From Parvularcula sp. (GTDB lineage: Bacteria > Pseudomonadota > Alphaproteobacteria > Caulobacterales > Parvularculaceae), in contig PAIP01000046.1 of NCBI GenBank assembly GCA_002704915.1, positions 1 to 47,024 on the forward strand: DNA of 47,024 bases, given 5' to 3'. The notes beneath the pieces are model-generated. The model ran no database searches. It was not told where the DNA came from and was given only the letters and a program-made list of their open reading frames with translations. Position 1 is the stretch's first letter. The number at the start of each line of letters is the position of its first letter. Positions 25,537 through 34,536 of this stretch are shown here, one piece after another. The translations under genes were made by a program, and so were the position numbers.

Positions 25537-27235
25537 GTCCGGAAAAAAATCGCCCTTCAGCCGCAAGGGCGCCGCGGCGCCGACGGCCGAAGCCTTCGAC
25601 ATGGCGTTTCAGGACAAGCCGCGCGTCGGCACCGTGGTGTCGGTGACGGGCTCGCACGCGCTTGTCATGCTCGATGAAGACACGCCGGAATCCGACCGTT
25701 CCACGAGACCGCAGCTCGGCGCGATCATGAGCGTCGACGCCGGCTCGTCAATCGTTCTCGGTCTTGTGTCGGCGATGACCAATCCGGCGCCGAGCCTCGA
25801 TCATTCCCTGCCGGACATGCGCATCATCGAAATTGAGCTCATCGGCGAATTTACAAAGCCGACGATCAATGCGCCGGCGCGGTTCCGCCGGGGCGTCTCA
25901 GCCTATCCGACGCTTGGCGACAATGTGCATGTGGCGACGCGCGATGAATTGACGGCGCTTTTCGCGGTGAATGGCGCGGCGAGCGTTCGCGTGGGCGTCG
26001 TCAAGCAGGACGCTTCCATCCCGGCGACGGTCAATGTTGACGAGATCTTCTCGCGCCATTGCGCGGTGCTGGGCACCACGGGCGCGGGTAAGTCCTGCGC
26101 CATGGCGCTCTTGCTGCGCGCGGTTCTACAGCGCTTTCCCCATGCGCATATCGTGATCCTCGATCCTCACAATGAATATTCGAAAAGCTTCGGCGATGGC
26201 GCCGTGGTGTTCGATCCGACGAACTTTAGTCTGCCTTACTGGATGCTGACTTTCGACGAGCTTGTCGAGGTGCTCTATCCAGGCCGTTCGCGGGACTCAG
26301 ATGAAATCGAAATTCTGGCCGATCTCCTGCCGGCGGCGAAGCGCATGCAAATGGGCGGTTCGGGCCGCGCAAGCCGGCTGCGCCCCGATGGAAACTCCGT
26401 CACCGTGGACACGCCGACGCCTTATCGCATTTCGGAACTGTTGGGCCTTATCGACAAGGCGGTCGGCGGTCTCGATGGCGGGCGCACCAGCGCGCCTTAC
26501 AAACGACTTCGCGCCCGCATCTATGCGGTCAGTCAGGATGCGCGCTACTCCTTCATGTTCGGCGGGCTGACCGTTCAGGATACGCTGAAAGACATGCTGA
26601 GCGAGCTCTTCCGCATTCCGGTGGACGGCCAGCCCGTCAGCGTGATCGAACTTGGCGGCCTGCCGGCGGAAGTGGTGCAGGTCGTGGTGTCGGTTGTTTC
26701 GCGCCTCGCTTTTGAATTTGGATTATGGAGCAACGGCGCGGCGCCAATAGCGCTCGTCGTCGAGGATGCGCATCGCTATGCGCCCGCCAACCCGGATGAG
26801 GGTTTCGGGCCGACGCGCAAATCCCTGACGCGCATCGCCAAGGAAGGGCGCAAGACCGGCGTCGCTCTCTGGATCGCCTCGCAGCGGCCGACGGAACTCG
26901 ATCCGACCATCCTTTCCCAGTGCAACACGATCTTCGCCATGCGGCTCGCCAACCAGGCGGACCAGGACGCCCTGCGCGCCGCCGTGCCGGACGCATCGAC
27001 GAGCCTCCTCAGTTGTCTGCCGTCGCTTGGGTTAGGCGAGGCGATCGCTGTGGGTGAAGGCGTCCCCATGCCGACGCGCATTCGTTTCGACGCGCTGCCT
27101 CCCGAGGCGGTGCCCCGCAGCTTTACGGCGAGCTTCACCGATGGCTGGTCTGTGGAGATCGAAGACAACAGCTTCATCGACCGCATCGTCGAACAATGGC
27201 GCGCCCAGCGCATGCTGACCCCGGATATAGACTGA
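25523..27235 (+). CDS. HerA-type ATP-binding protein (DUF87)
   Basis: 570 residues from the ATG at 25523, with GGAGC upstream. An N-terminal beta-barrel (VGTVVSVTGSHALVML) of the HAS type is followed by a FtsK/HerA-superfamily motor: Walker A GTTGAGKS near residue 184, ILDPHNEY, Walker B LVVEDAHRYAP near 411, and IASQRPTELDPTILSQCNT (sensor region). Such hexameric ATPases translocate DNA, usually together with NurA nuclease in end resection, and some act with other effectors in phage defence. No NurA, Sir2 or nuclease gene is adjacent; the coupled histidine kinase gene is the only close neighbour. Confidence 0.88.
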   Translation: MTPHKSGKKSPFSRKGAAAPTAEAFDMAFQDKPRVGTVVSVTGSHALVMLDEDTPESDRSTRPQLGAIMSVDAGSSIVLGLVSAMTNPAPSLDHSLPDMRIIEIELIGEFTKPTINAPARFRRGVSAYPTLGDNVHVATRDELTALFAVNGAASVRVGVVKQDASIPATVNVDEIFSRHCAVLGTTGAGKSCAMALLLRAVLQRFPHAHIVILDPHNEYSKSFGDGAVVFDPTNFSLPYWMLTFDELVEVLYPGRSRDSDEIEILADLLPAAKRMQMGGSGRASRLRPDGNSVTVDTPTPYRISELLGLIDKAVGGLDGGRTSAPYKRLRARIYAVSQDARYSFMFGGLTVQDTLKDMLSELFRIPVDGQPVSVIELGGLPAEVVQVVVSVVSRLAFEFGLWSNGAAPIALVVEDAHRYAPANPDEGFGPTRKSLTRIAKEGRKTGVALWIASQRPTELDPTILSQCNTIFAMRLANQADQDALRAAVPDASTSLLSCLPSLGLGEAIAVGEGVPMPTRIRFDALPPEAVPRSFTASFTDGWSVEIEDNSFIDRIVEQWRAQRMLTPDID

Positions 27236-27313
27236 TCGCCCAGGGGATCGTCCCTGACTGCCCTTGATCGCACGGCCTCGCCCTTACACAATGGCGCAAA
27301 CGGGAGGCGATTC

Positions 27314-28324
27314 ATGCGGGTTTTTCTGACGTTTATAGCTCTTTTCTTCACTACGCCTGTAATGGCGGAGCATCATGAGGCCGCGCCGGTGACCATTGTC
27401 ATCCATGGCGGCGCCGGCGCGCTGGCGCCCGGGCGCTATAGCCCCGAGCAGGAGGCGGTGTTCCGCGACAAGCTCTCCGAAGCGCTGAATGCGGGCTATG
27501 AGATCCTCGACAATGGCGGCGCCGCGCTTGACGCCGTCGAGGCCGCCATCGTCCTCATGGAAGACGCGCCCATGTTCAACGCAGGCAAGGGCGCGGTCTT
27601 CACCCGCGAGGGCAAGAACGAACTCGATTCATCCATCATGGACGGCGCGACGTTGAATGCGGGCGCCGTCGCTGGCGTCACCCGCGTGAAAAACCCGATC
27701 AAGTTGGCGCGCGCGGTCATGGAAAAATCCGAACATGTGATGTTTGCCCGCGACGGCGCGGAAAAATTCGCGAAGGAGAACGGCCTTGAAATGGTGAAGC
27801 CCGGCTATTTCAAAACGCCGGAGCGCTGGGCGCGCTACAAGAAAGCGCTGAAAGCGGAAAAGGAGAAAGAAAAAGACGCGTCGCTATCGCATGATTTCAA
27901 ATATGGAACTGTGGGCGCCGTCGCCCTCGATGCGAACGGCAATCTGGCGGCGGGCACCTCCACCGGCGGCATGATGATGAAAAAATACGGCCGGGTCGGC
28001 GACACCCCGATAATCGGCGCCGGCACTTTCGCCGACAACAAGTCGTGCGCGGTCTCTTCCACGGGCTGGGGCGAATATTTCATTCGTCTCACCATCGCCC
28101 GGGATATCTGCGCGCAGGTGGAATATCAGGGCAAGAGCGTCGAGGAAGCGGCGAATGATGTCATCCATCACCGGCTGCAGGATATGGGCGCCGATGGCGG
28201 CGTCATTGTGCTCGGGCCCGACGGGTCCTACGCCATGACGTTCAATTCAAAGGGCATGTTCCGCGGCGTTAAAAACGCCGATACCGAACAGGTCGCGATC
28301 TATGGCGAGGGCGAGGAGGAGTAG
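27314..28324 (+). CDS. Isoaspartyl peptidase / L-asparaginase, exported
   Basis: 336 residues with an N-terminal signal peptide (cleavage near MAEHHEAAP, residue 18). It is an Ntn-hydrolase of the plant-type asparaginase family: VIHGGAGAL near the start, GNL..GTSTGGMM and the autocleavage site GTVGAVALD, where Thr becomes the nucleophile after self-cleavage into alpha and beta chains. It hydrolyses isoaspartyl dipeptides and L-asparagine in the periplasm. A Lys/Glu-rich insert (KAEKEKEKDAS) precedes the cleavage site. The gene ends 2 bases from the convergent LytTR gene. Confidence 0.93.
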   Translation: MRVFLTFIALFFTTPVMAEHHEAAPVTIVIHGGAGALAPGRYSPEQEAVFRDKLSEALNAGYEILDNGGAALDAVEAAIVLMEDAPMFNAGKGAVFTREGKNELDSSIMDGATLNAGAVAGVTRVKNPIKLARAVMEKSEHVMFARDGAEKFAKENGLEMVKPGYFKTPERWARYKKALKAEKEKEKDASLSHDFKYGTVGAVALDANGNLAAGTSTGGMMMKKYGRVGDTPIIGAGTFADNKSCAVSSTGWGEYFIRLTIARDICAQVEYQGKSVEEAANDVIHHRLQDMGADGGVIVLGPDGSYAMTFNSKGMFRGVKNADTEQVAIYGEGEEE

Positions 28325-28326
28325 CG

Positions 28327-29820
28327 CTACTGCAAGGCGCTGCGCACTTTCGGCAGGATGCGGCGGCTCACGGGAATAACGGCGCCGCTGGACAGTTTCA
28401 GCGCGCCCACGCCGGAACTCTCGCGTTTTAGCGACTGAACAAGGTTCGTATTCACGAGATATGAGCGGTGAACGCGCAAGAACGCCGCTGGCAGTTCGGT
28501 CTCCAGCTCGGCCAGACTGCCGTTATGCAGGAATTCGCGGCCGTCCTTCAGGGTGATCTCCACATAATCGCCGGCGCCCTTACAATGAGCGATGTCATCG
28601 GCCGGGACGAGATCGATCTTGCCGGCGCTGGATATTTTGATTTGCGTCGGCGTTTCCGCCTGTCGCGCCTGGTCGAGCGCCGTCTGGAGCTGACGCGCCC
28701 GCGATGTCTCAGTTGCCCGCAATTCCCGTTCCTTCTGGAAGGCGATAGCTTGCGTCACAAACAGAAAAAGGACGAGGGCCGCGGTTTCGTAAAAGAAAAT
28801 TACATCGAGAAAGCGGGTCGGAAAGGCGACAATGCCGCCGCCGAACAACAGTAGCGCGGCGCCGTAGACAAGGGCCTGCGGTTCGCGTCGCCGGGCCGCA
28901 ACGAAGGCGACAAGGGCGCTCAATCCGGTGGGCGTCAGCACCGCAAGCGCCGCCTTGCCGTCATAGCCGCTGGCGAAGAAAGTCGACGTCACGGTCGCCG
29001 CGGCCGCCGCAACGAACCAGAGGAGGCGACGGCTCAGAAACTTCGCCATCACATGGGCGGCGAGGGAAAGGCCGAAGATCAGCGAGAAGAAAACAATCAG
29101 CAACATGCGCCATTCATGGGCCGGATAGAGATAGGGCGTCAGGCCGCGATAGACTTCCGTCACCAATTGCGCCGCTGCGGCGAGAGAGACCAGCGACAGC
29201 AGAATGAGGTTGATCTTGCGGCCGGCGCCGAGGCTTGACGCCGCAAAATAGAGCGCGCCGGCGATGAGCACGCCGAATGGAACGAGCGACGGCCAGTAGC
29301 CTTGCAATATCCGCGTGGTCGGATCGTGATACGCGCCCAGCGCAATCCAGTGAACGGGATAGCGGAATTTCATAAACCCGTGATGCGACGACATCCTGAT
29401 GAGAATTTCGTTCTCTTCTTCGCCCAAAGTTTCTGGCGGCGCATAAAAGACGGCGTCCATGCGACCGGGGGTTTCCGCCGCGCGGGATGCGGCCGGACGC
29501 CCGTTAGCGCCGAGATAGCGGCCGTTCAGATAGACTTCGCTGGCGGCTTTGGCGGAAACGAAGAGGCCGGCCGGTTGGCCCGACTCCATGAGCGCCGGGG
29601 GCGTTTTCACGCTCGCCTTCACCCAGATCTCGCGTCCCTGCGGATCGACCCGCCAATAGGGCTTTGTGGTGCAGCCGGGCGAGCTGAAATCCGGGATCTC
29701 CGATCCGGCGGCGTGGCACACAGTGACCGTCTCCGCATAGGCGCTCCCGGTTTGGGCGAGCGCCGATGCCGGCATGATGAGACTGAAAAGCGCGCAAAGC
29801 AGCCAAGGCATTGATTTCAT
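28327..29820 (-). CDS. Membrane-bound LytTR-family transcriptional regulator
   Basis: 497 residues from the ATG at 29820; a GTG at 29835 is possible. A signal peptide (LLCALFSLIMPASALA) is followed by a periplasmic beta-rich domain (about 25-165, with VYLNGRYLGANG) like the 7TMR-DISM extracellular type. Next come about seven hydrophobic helices (170-360), a cytosolic coiled coil (KERELRATETSRARQ) and a C-terminal LytTR DNA-binding domain (about 395-497: DDIAHCKGAGDYVEITLKDG, FLRVHRSYLVN). It joins sensing in the envelope directly to DNA binding with no kinase step. The targets are not evident. Confidence 0.9.
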   Translation of the reverse strand: MKSMPWLLCALFSLIMPASALAQTGSAYAETVTVCHAAGSEIPDFSSPGCTTKPYWRVDPQGREIWVKASVKTPPALMESGQPAGLFVSAKAASEVYLNGRYLGANGRPAASRAAETPGRMDAVFYAPPETLGEEENEILIRMSSHHGFMKFRYPVHWIALGAYHDPTTRILQGYWPSLVPFGVLIAGALYFAASSLGAGRKINLILLSLVSLAAAAQLVTEVYRGLTPYLYPAHEWRMLLIVFFSLIFGLSLAAHVMAKFLSRRLLWFVAAAAATVTSTFFASGYDGKAALAVLTPTGLSALVAFVAARRREPQALVYGAALLLFGGGIVAFPTRFLDVIFFYETAALVLFLFVTQAIAFQKERELRATETSRARQLQTALDQARQAETPTQIKISSAGKIDLVPADDIAHCKGAGDYVEITLKDGREFLHNGSLAELETELPAAFLRVHRSYLVNTNLVQSLKRESSGVGALKLSSGAVIPVSRRILPKVRSALQ

Positions 29821-29968
29821 GAGGCGACCGTACACCGATTTCAGGCCGCCGTTCAGCGCCGTTCAAGGATTCTCCGGCCCCGCTCGACGATCAGTCGGTG
29901 TTTCAGCATCAGGCGCGGGCCATGGTGCTGCGAAATCCTCAGCCAATTCCGATTTTGGGAGCCCCATT

Positions 29969-31432
29969 ATGATCTGTTCGCACAAACTATCAGTCCTTGC
30001 GGGGGCGCTGTCGATTCTCTTTCTTGGCGGCGCCGGGGGCCTGGCCTTTGCAGCGCCGATCCCTGAGGAGCCTATCGTATTCGAGGCCGGTTCAGGGGAG
30101 ACGGTCGACGCGTATCGCGGATTTTTCGAGGTTCCAGAAAATCGGAGCGACCCGTCGAGCCGGAAGATCAAAATTGGCTATGTGCGTTTCCCGGCGACGG
30201 GTGAGAAGCCGGGTTCGCCCATCGTGTATCTCGCCGGCGGGCCGGGCGGAACCGGAACCGGCACAGCGAGAGGGCCTCGCTTTCCGCTCTTCATGGCCAT
30301 GCGCATATTCGGCGATGTCATCGCCTTCGATCAGCGCGGCACGGGCCTTTCGGACGATACGCCGCCTTGCCTTTCCTCCGTTGTTATCCCCGACGATCGG
30401 CGCCTGTCGAAAGACGAGTCCATCGCGCTCTTGAAACAGTCGGTTCGCGAGTGCGACACTTTCTGGAGAGATCAGGGGGTCGACCTGCGGGGCTATACGA
30501 CTGTTGAGAGCGCCCGCGATCTCGATGCCCTGCGCCGGCATCTGGGCGCGGAGAAGCTGACGCTGTGGGGCATTTCCTATGGAACCCATCTCGCGCTCGC
30601 CGCCGTCAAGGAAATGGCGCCGCATATCGACAAGATGGTGCTGGCGAGCGCTGAAGGCCTGTCGCAAACGGTGAAGTTGCCTGCGCGGACTGACGCCTAT
30701 TTCGACCGCGTTCAGGCGGCGATAGACGCAGATCCGAAAGCGAAGGCGATCTATCCCGATATTAAGGCGCTCATGCGGCGCGTTCATGCTCAGCTCGATT
30801 CTGAGCCGGTGATGCTGAAATTGCAGACACAGGATGGCGGCGAGGCGGATTTTCTGCTTCACGGCGACATCATGCGTATTGCGGCGTCGGCGATGATCTC
30901 AGATCCGGAGCGCGCAGCGATGTTGCTTGAGCTCTACAGCGCCGCCGATCACGGCGTCTATGAGCCGGTCGCAGGATTGCTCGCCCGTTTCATCACACCC
31001 GGAGAAGCGGAAAGCTGGCGCGCCATGCCGCTCGCCATGGATGTGGCGTCGGGCATCAGCGACGATCGTCTCGCCCTCGTCGAGGCCCAGGCGAAAACAG
31101 CGCTCATCGGCGATTATCTGAACTTTCCGATGCCGCATTTGCGCGGCGTGCCGGAGGGGCTCGATCTCGGTGATGCGTTCCGTGAAAACCCGGCAAGCGA
31201 TATCCCGACGCTGCTCCTCAGCGGCACGCTGGACGGGCGAACCTACCCGGAAAGCCAGCGCGAGGCGCTGTCCGGCATGTCGGACCTGACCGTCGTGACA
31301 GTGGTGAACGCCGGCCATAACCTCTTCATGGTATCGCCGGAGGTGAGCGAAACCATCAAAACCTTCATGCGCGGCGAGAAAGTGACGAAGACGGAAATCG
31401 GCATTGCGCCGCCTGTCTTCATCACAGAGTAG
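29969..31432 (+). CDS. Exported alpha/beta hydrolase (S33-like peptidase family)
   Basis: 487 residues from the ATG at 29969, with GGGAG upstream; it begins with a signal peptide ending AGGLAFA. Motifs of the prolyl/tripeptidyl aminopeptidase branch follow: VYLAGGPGGTGTG (oxyanion region), FDQRGTGLSDD, nucleophile elbow GISYGTHLAL, then GTLDGRTYPE with the acid and NAGHNLF with the catalytic His. The enzyme probably cleaves amino-terminal residues from peptides or hydrolyses esters in the periplasm. A nested dispersed repeat follows the stop codon. Confidence 0.88.
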   Translation: MICSHKLSVLAGALSILFLGGAGGLAFAAPIPEEPIVFEAGSGETVDAYRGFFEVPENRSDPSSRKIKIGYVRFPATGEKPGSPIVYLAGGPGGTGTGTARGPRFPLFMAMRIFGDVIAFDQRGTGLSDDTPPCLSSVVIPDDRRLSKDESIALLKQSVRECDTFWRDQGVDLRGYTTVESARDLDALRRHLGAEKLTLWGISYGTHLALAAVKEMAPHIDKMVLASAEGLSQTVKLPARTDAYFDRVQAAIDADPKAKAIYPDIKALMRRVHAQLDSEPVMLKLQTQDGGEADFLLHGDIMRIAASAMISDPERAAMLLELYSAADHGVYEPVAGLLARFITPGEAESWRAMPLAMDVASGISDDRLALVEAQAKTALIGDYLNFPMPHLRGVPEGLDLGDAFRENPASDIPTLLLSGTLDGRTYPESQREALSGMSDLTVVTVVNAGHNLFMVSPEVSETIKTFMRGEKVTKTEIGIAPPVFITE

Positions 31433-31463
31433 GCGCAATGAGCTATTGGAAAGTTCGTCTTAG

Positions 31464-31557
31464 CCTTCATCCTGAGGAGCACAAACTTCTTCGTCCTTCG
31501 AGACGGCCTATCGGCCTCCTGAGGATGAAGAAATTTGTGCGTCTCGAAGGATCGAAG
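31464..31557. repeat. Dispersed hairpin repeat, family 1, nested double copy
   Basis: An outer unit on the minus strand has a 14-base stem with one mismatch, GCACAAACTTCTTC (31479-31492) and GAAGAAATTTGTGC (31527-31540). Its loop holds an inner unit in the opposite orientation (31493-31528: GTCCTTCGAGACG ... CTCCTGAGGATGAAG) with its own GGCC-TATC-GGCC hairpin. Both carry the same end sequences as the copy at 22561-22617. It lies between two convergent genes (stops at 31432 and 31593) and can fold as one long cruciform. Confidence 0.75.
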
Positions 31558-31592
31558 GCGTGGTCGATCGCAAGGGTGCCTGGCGCTTGCGC

Positions 31593-32708
31593 TTACGCCT
31601 CAAACGCCTCGCGCTTGTTTTCGAGAAAGTCCACGGAGCTGTCGATTTCAAGTTCGAACCAGATTGGGAAGTGATCGGACAACTGGTTCTTGCGCCACGG
31701 ATGCTTGTAATAGGAAGCCTGGTTCGCCGGATCGCGCATGTCCTTCTCGCCCGTATAGTCCTCGATCATTTCCTGCGTGTAATTCGCTGTCTGATCGTCC
31801 TTGTAGACGAACTGGAACGGATCGAAGACGCCGCCATTCATCCTTCCGTCGGGCCGCTTTACGACGCAGAAATATTCGTTTTCGCGGATGAACATGCGGT
31901 CATAGGCTTCGGTTTTCGAGGCGTTGGTGTCGAGCCCGATCAGGCTGTCGACTTCGTAATAGCCGGCGTCTGTGAACAGCGCGACCGCGCCGTCATCCTT
32001 GTCGTCGCCTTTGTAGAAATTGAAATCGCCGGCGATGACAAGGCTCGATGTCCAGTGCTCCTTGATCTTTTCTTTCAGCGCGGTGAGCAGCAGCGACACT
32101 TCTTCCCGGCGATACTGCACATCGTCCTGGTGTTTACCGGGCTGAAGGTGAAGACACAGCATGCCGAATTCTTTCCAGCCGGCCTTGAAGCCGGTGAGAT
32201 AGGGCGTGCGTTTCAATTGTTTGATTGCTGCGCCATCGGTGATGGCGGGCCAAAGAACAAGCTCGCCCACAACGCCGGAAAGTTTGATCCGCGATGAGTT
32301 AAAAAGATAAGCGCTGCGTTCTGAATTACCATCTACGCCGCTTGTAATGTCATTGACCACATATTCCCATTCGCTGCCGAGAAGGCGCATGACAATCTGC
32401 AAATCACGCAAAGTGGATTTCACCTCCTGGATCACCACCAGGTCGAAGCGCGCAATGATTTCTGCAATGTAGAAATAGGCTTCCGGCAGTCTTTGCGTCG
32501 TGTGACCGAATTCCTTGATGTTCCAGCTCGCAATCAGGATGGTCTTGTCCGTGCGCCGCGGCGGAATGAGATTGTCGAGACCGTTTTTAAGCTCGAGAAC
32601 GCCGTCAATGGCGCGGATCTTTTCGGCGTCGCGCATCTCCGGAAAGACAAGCGCATAGCCTTTCTTTTTCAAATCCGTATCGGGTCTCAGGTCATTGTAA
32701 TATGGCAT
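31593..32708 (-). CDS. Endonuclease/exonuclease/phosphatase-fold protein
   Basis: 371 residues, cytosolic, no signal peptide. The EEP superfamily motifs appear in order: ILIASWNIKEFG (Asn), LVVIQEV (catalytic Glu), LVIAGDFNFYKGDD (Asp and Asn) and LSDHFPIWFEL (Asp-His pair). An N-terminal extension of about 55 residues (YYNDLRPDTDLKKKGYAL) precedes the fold. The target may be DNA, RNA or a phosphorylated lipid or sugar; this cannot be told. GGGGAGA precedes the ATG. Confidence 0.88.
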   Translation of the reverse strand: MPYYNDLRPDTDLKKKGYALVFPEMRDAEKIRAIDGVLELKNGLDNLIPPRRTDKTILIASWNIKEFGHTTQRLPEAYFYIAEIIARFDLVVIQEVKSTLRDLQIVMRLLGSEWEYVVNDITSGVDGNSERSAYLFNSSRIKLSGVVGELVLWPAITDGAAIKQLKRTPYLTGFKAGWKEFGMLCLHLQPGKHQDDVQYRREEVSLLLTALKEKIKEHWTSSLVIAGDFNFYKGDDKDDGAVALFTDAGYYEVDSLIGLDTNASKTEAYDRMFIRENEYFCVVKRPDGRMNGGVFDPFQFVYKDDQTANYTQEMIEDYTGEKDMRDPANQASYYKHPWRKNQLSDHFPIWFELEIDSSVDFLENKREAFEA

Positions 32709-32772
32709 CGTGTTCTCCCCAGTTGAGGAGAAAAGCTAGTCATGATTCTATGACGGTTTTGGGGCGTCAGCG

Positions 32773-33693
32773 TTATTTCGACGACATCAGTTTCTGCACA
32801 TCGGCGGGGTCGAAAAGCGCCGTGCCTTCGCTCATACGTGTCGCGCCCGCCGCCGCCATACCAAAGCGCAGCGCCGTGGTCGGATCGTCGCCGCGCGCCA
32901 GCGCGGTCAAAAGCCCGCCAACAAAGCTGTCGCCGGCGCCGACCGCGCTTGAGGCTTTTACCTTGAAGGAGGGCGCCGAGAACACACCGTCTTTGGTCGC
33001 CATCAGGGAGCCGTCGCCCCCATGGCTGACCACCATGGCCTGAACTTGCCCCTTTTCAACGAGACCTTTGGCGTAGCTTTCAATCTCATCCGGCCAGGTC
33101 AGCTTCTTGCCGGAAAGCGCCTCATACTCATGTTCATTCTGGCGCAGCATGTAGACGCCTTCCTCCAGCGCTGCATCGAGCCCGCTGATAGAATCGAGCA
33201 CAAATCGCGCGCCCCGGTCCTTGGCGACACGGGCCGCCTGCGCCCAGAAGTCGCCTGGCGCGCCTGGCGGCAGGCTGCCGCTGGCCACCACGAAATCGCC
33301 TGGATCGGCCTCTTCGCGGATCGCAGTCAGGAAATGATCGATTTCATTTTCACTCATTTCGGCGCCGGGAAGATTGAACCGGTATTCATTTTCTTCCTTC
33401 GCGTTTTTGACGTGAAAGGCGAGGCGGGTTTCGCCGCTGATGGGAATCATCCGCATGGGGACGTTTTCTATGGCGAGGGACTTCACCAGGGCGTCGCCGT
33501 AAACGCCGCCGGCGGTGAAGATGGCGAGCGTATGCGCATGAAAGCGTGAGCAGGAGCGGGCGACATTGATGCCCCCGCCGCCGGGGTGCATTTGCGGATG
33601 ATGGCAGCGCAGCTTGCGGTTGGGCTCCACAAAGTCCGCCGTTACGGCGTAGTCGAGCGCGGGATTCGGCGTCAGGGTGATGATGCGGGTCAT
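32773..33693 (-). CDS. pfkB: 6-phosphofructokinase, PfkB (minor isozyme) type
   Basis: 306 residues from the ATG at 33693, preceded by GAGAGGAG. Ribokinase-family sugar kinase: TLTPNPALD at the start, NRKLRCHHPQMHPGGGGINVAR, GGVYGDALVKSL and the ATP/anion-hole motif SAVGAGDSFVGG with the catalytic Asp. The KLRC...PGGGGINVAR arrangement is closer to E. coli PfkB than to FruK. It phosphorylates fructose-6-phosphate in glycolysis; tagatose-6-phosphate is a possible alternative. It lies 13 bases downstream of the radC stop. Confidence 0.88.
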   Translation of the reverse strand: MTRIITLTPNPALDYAVTADFVEPNRKLRCHHPQMHPGGGGINVARSCSRFHAHTLAIFTAGGVYGDALVKSLAIENVPMRMIPISGETRLAFHVKNAKEENEYRFNLPGAEMSENEIDHFLTAIREEADPGDFVVASGSLPPGAPGDFWAQAARVAKDRGARFVLDSISGLDAALEEGVYMLRQNEHEYEALSGKKLTWPDEIESYAKGLVEKGQVQAMVVSHGGDGSLMATKDGVFSAPSFKVKASSAVGAGDSFVGGLLTALARGDDPTTALRFGMAAAGATRMSEGTALFDPADVQKLMSSK

Positions 33694-33706
33694 GAATTGG
33701 CTCCTC

Positions 33707-34459
33707 TCATAAGAGACCGAGAGATTTAAAACTCGCATGTTTGTCGTGACCGATCACGAGATGGTCATGCACGCGAATGTTGAGCGCCGCGGCGGCTTTT
33801 ACGATCTGGTTGGTCATGTCCACATCGGCGCGGGAAGGGGTCGGGTCGCCGGACGGGTGATTATGCACAAGAATGATCGCCGATGCGCCGAGTTCCAGCG
33901 CGCGCTTGACGACTTCGCGTGGATAAACCGGGGTATGGTCCACCGTGCCGCGCTGCTGCACCTCGTCGGCGATGAGGATGTTTTTCTTGTCGAGAAAGAG
34001 AATGCGGAAAAGCTCCGTTTTTTCATCCGCCATGGCGGCGCGGCAATAGGACAGGAGCGCATCCCAGGACGAGATAACGGGGCGTTTCAAAACCCGCGCC
34101 TGAGACAGTTTCAGCGCCGCCGCCTGAACGATTTTGAGCTCCTGCGCCACATTCTCCGAGACGCCCTTCACCTCCATCAACCGTTCCGTCGGCGCGGCAA
34201 TGACCTGGGGAAACCCGCCGAATAGAGCGATGAGTTCCTTGGCCAGCGGCTTGACGTCCCTGCGAGGAATGGCGCGGAAGAGAATGAGTTCCAGCAGTTC
34301 GTAATCCTGAACGCCGTCCACGCCCGCCTTTTTGAAGCGGGCGCGAAGGCGCTCGCGATGGCCGGCCGCGTGGTGCTTGGTTTCTCGGGCTTTGGCTTCG
34401 GTCTTCAAGCGTATGTCCGTCTTTCGGCGCGCTGCGCTGGTGAGACGGCAAGAATTCAA
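33707..34459 (-). CDS. radC: RadC-family JAB1/MPN protein
   Basis: Up to 250 residues from a TTG at 34459; a TTG at 34408 would give a more natural start ([13 protein letters not shown]), and no strong ribosome binding site decides between them. An N-terminal helix-hairpin-helix region ([32 protein letters not shown]) leads into the JAMM zinc site: [14 protein letters not shown] with its Asp, and an upstream Glu in the ADEVQQRG strand. RadC proteins are annotated for DNA repair, but their real role is unsettled. Closely spaced with pfkB. Confidence 0.92.
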   Translation of the reverse strand: MNSCRLTSAARRKTDIRLKTEAKARETKHHAAGHRERLRARFKKAGVDGVQDYELLELILFRAIPRRDVKPLAKELIALFGGFPQVIAAPTERLMEVKGVSENVAQELKIVQAAALKLSQARVLKRPVISSWDALLSYCRAAMADEKTELFRILFLDKKNILIADEVQQRGTVDHTPVYPREVVKRALELGASAIILVHNHPSGDPTPSRADVDMTNQIVKAAAALNIRVHDHLVIGHDKHASFKSLGLL

Positions 34460-34536
34460 CAGTTTCCGCCCTGGCGCAACCGAGGGAATCGCCAGGGCTG
34501 GGCCCGACCGTGATCAGGGCGGTTCAATAAAACGGT

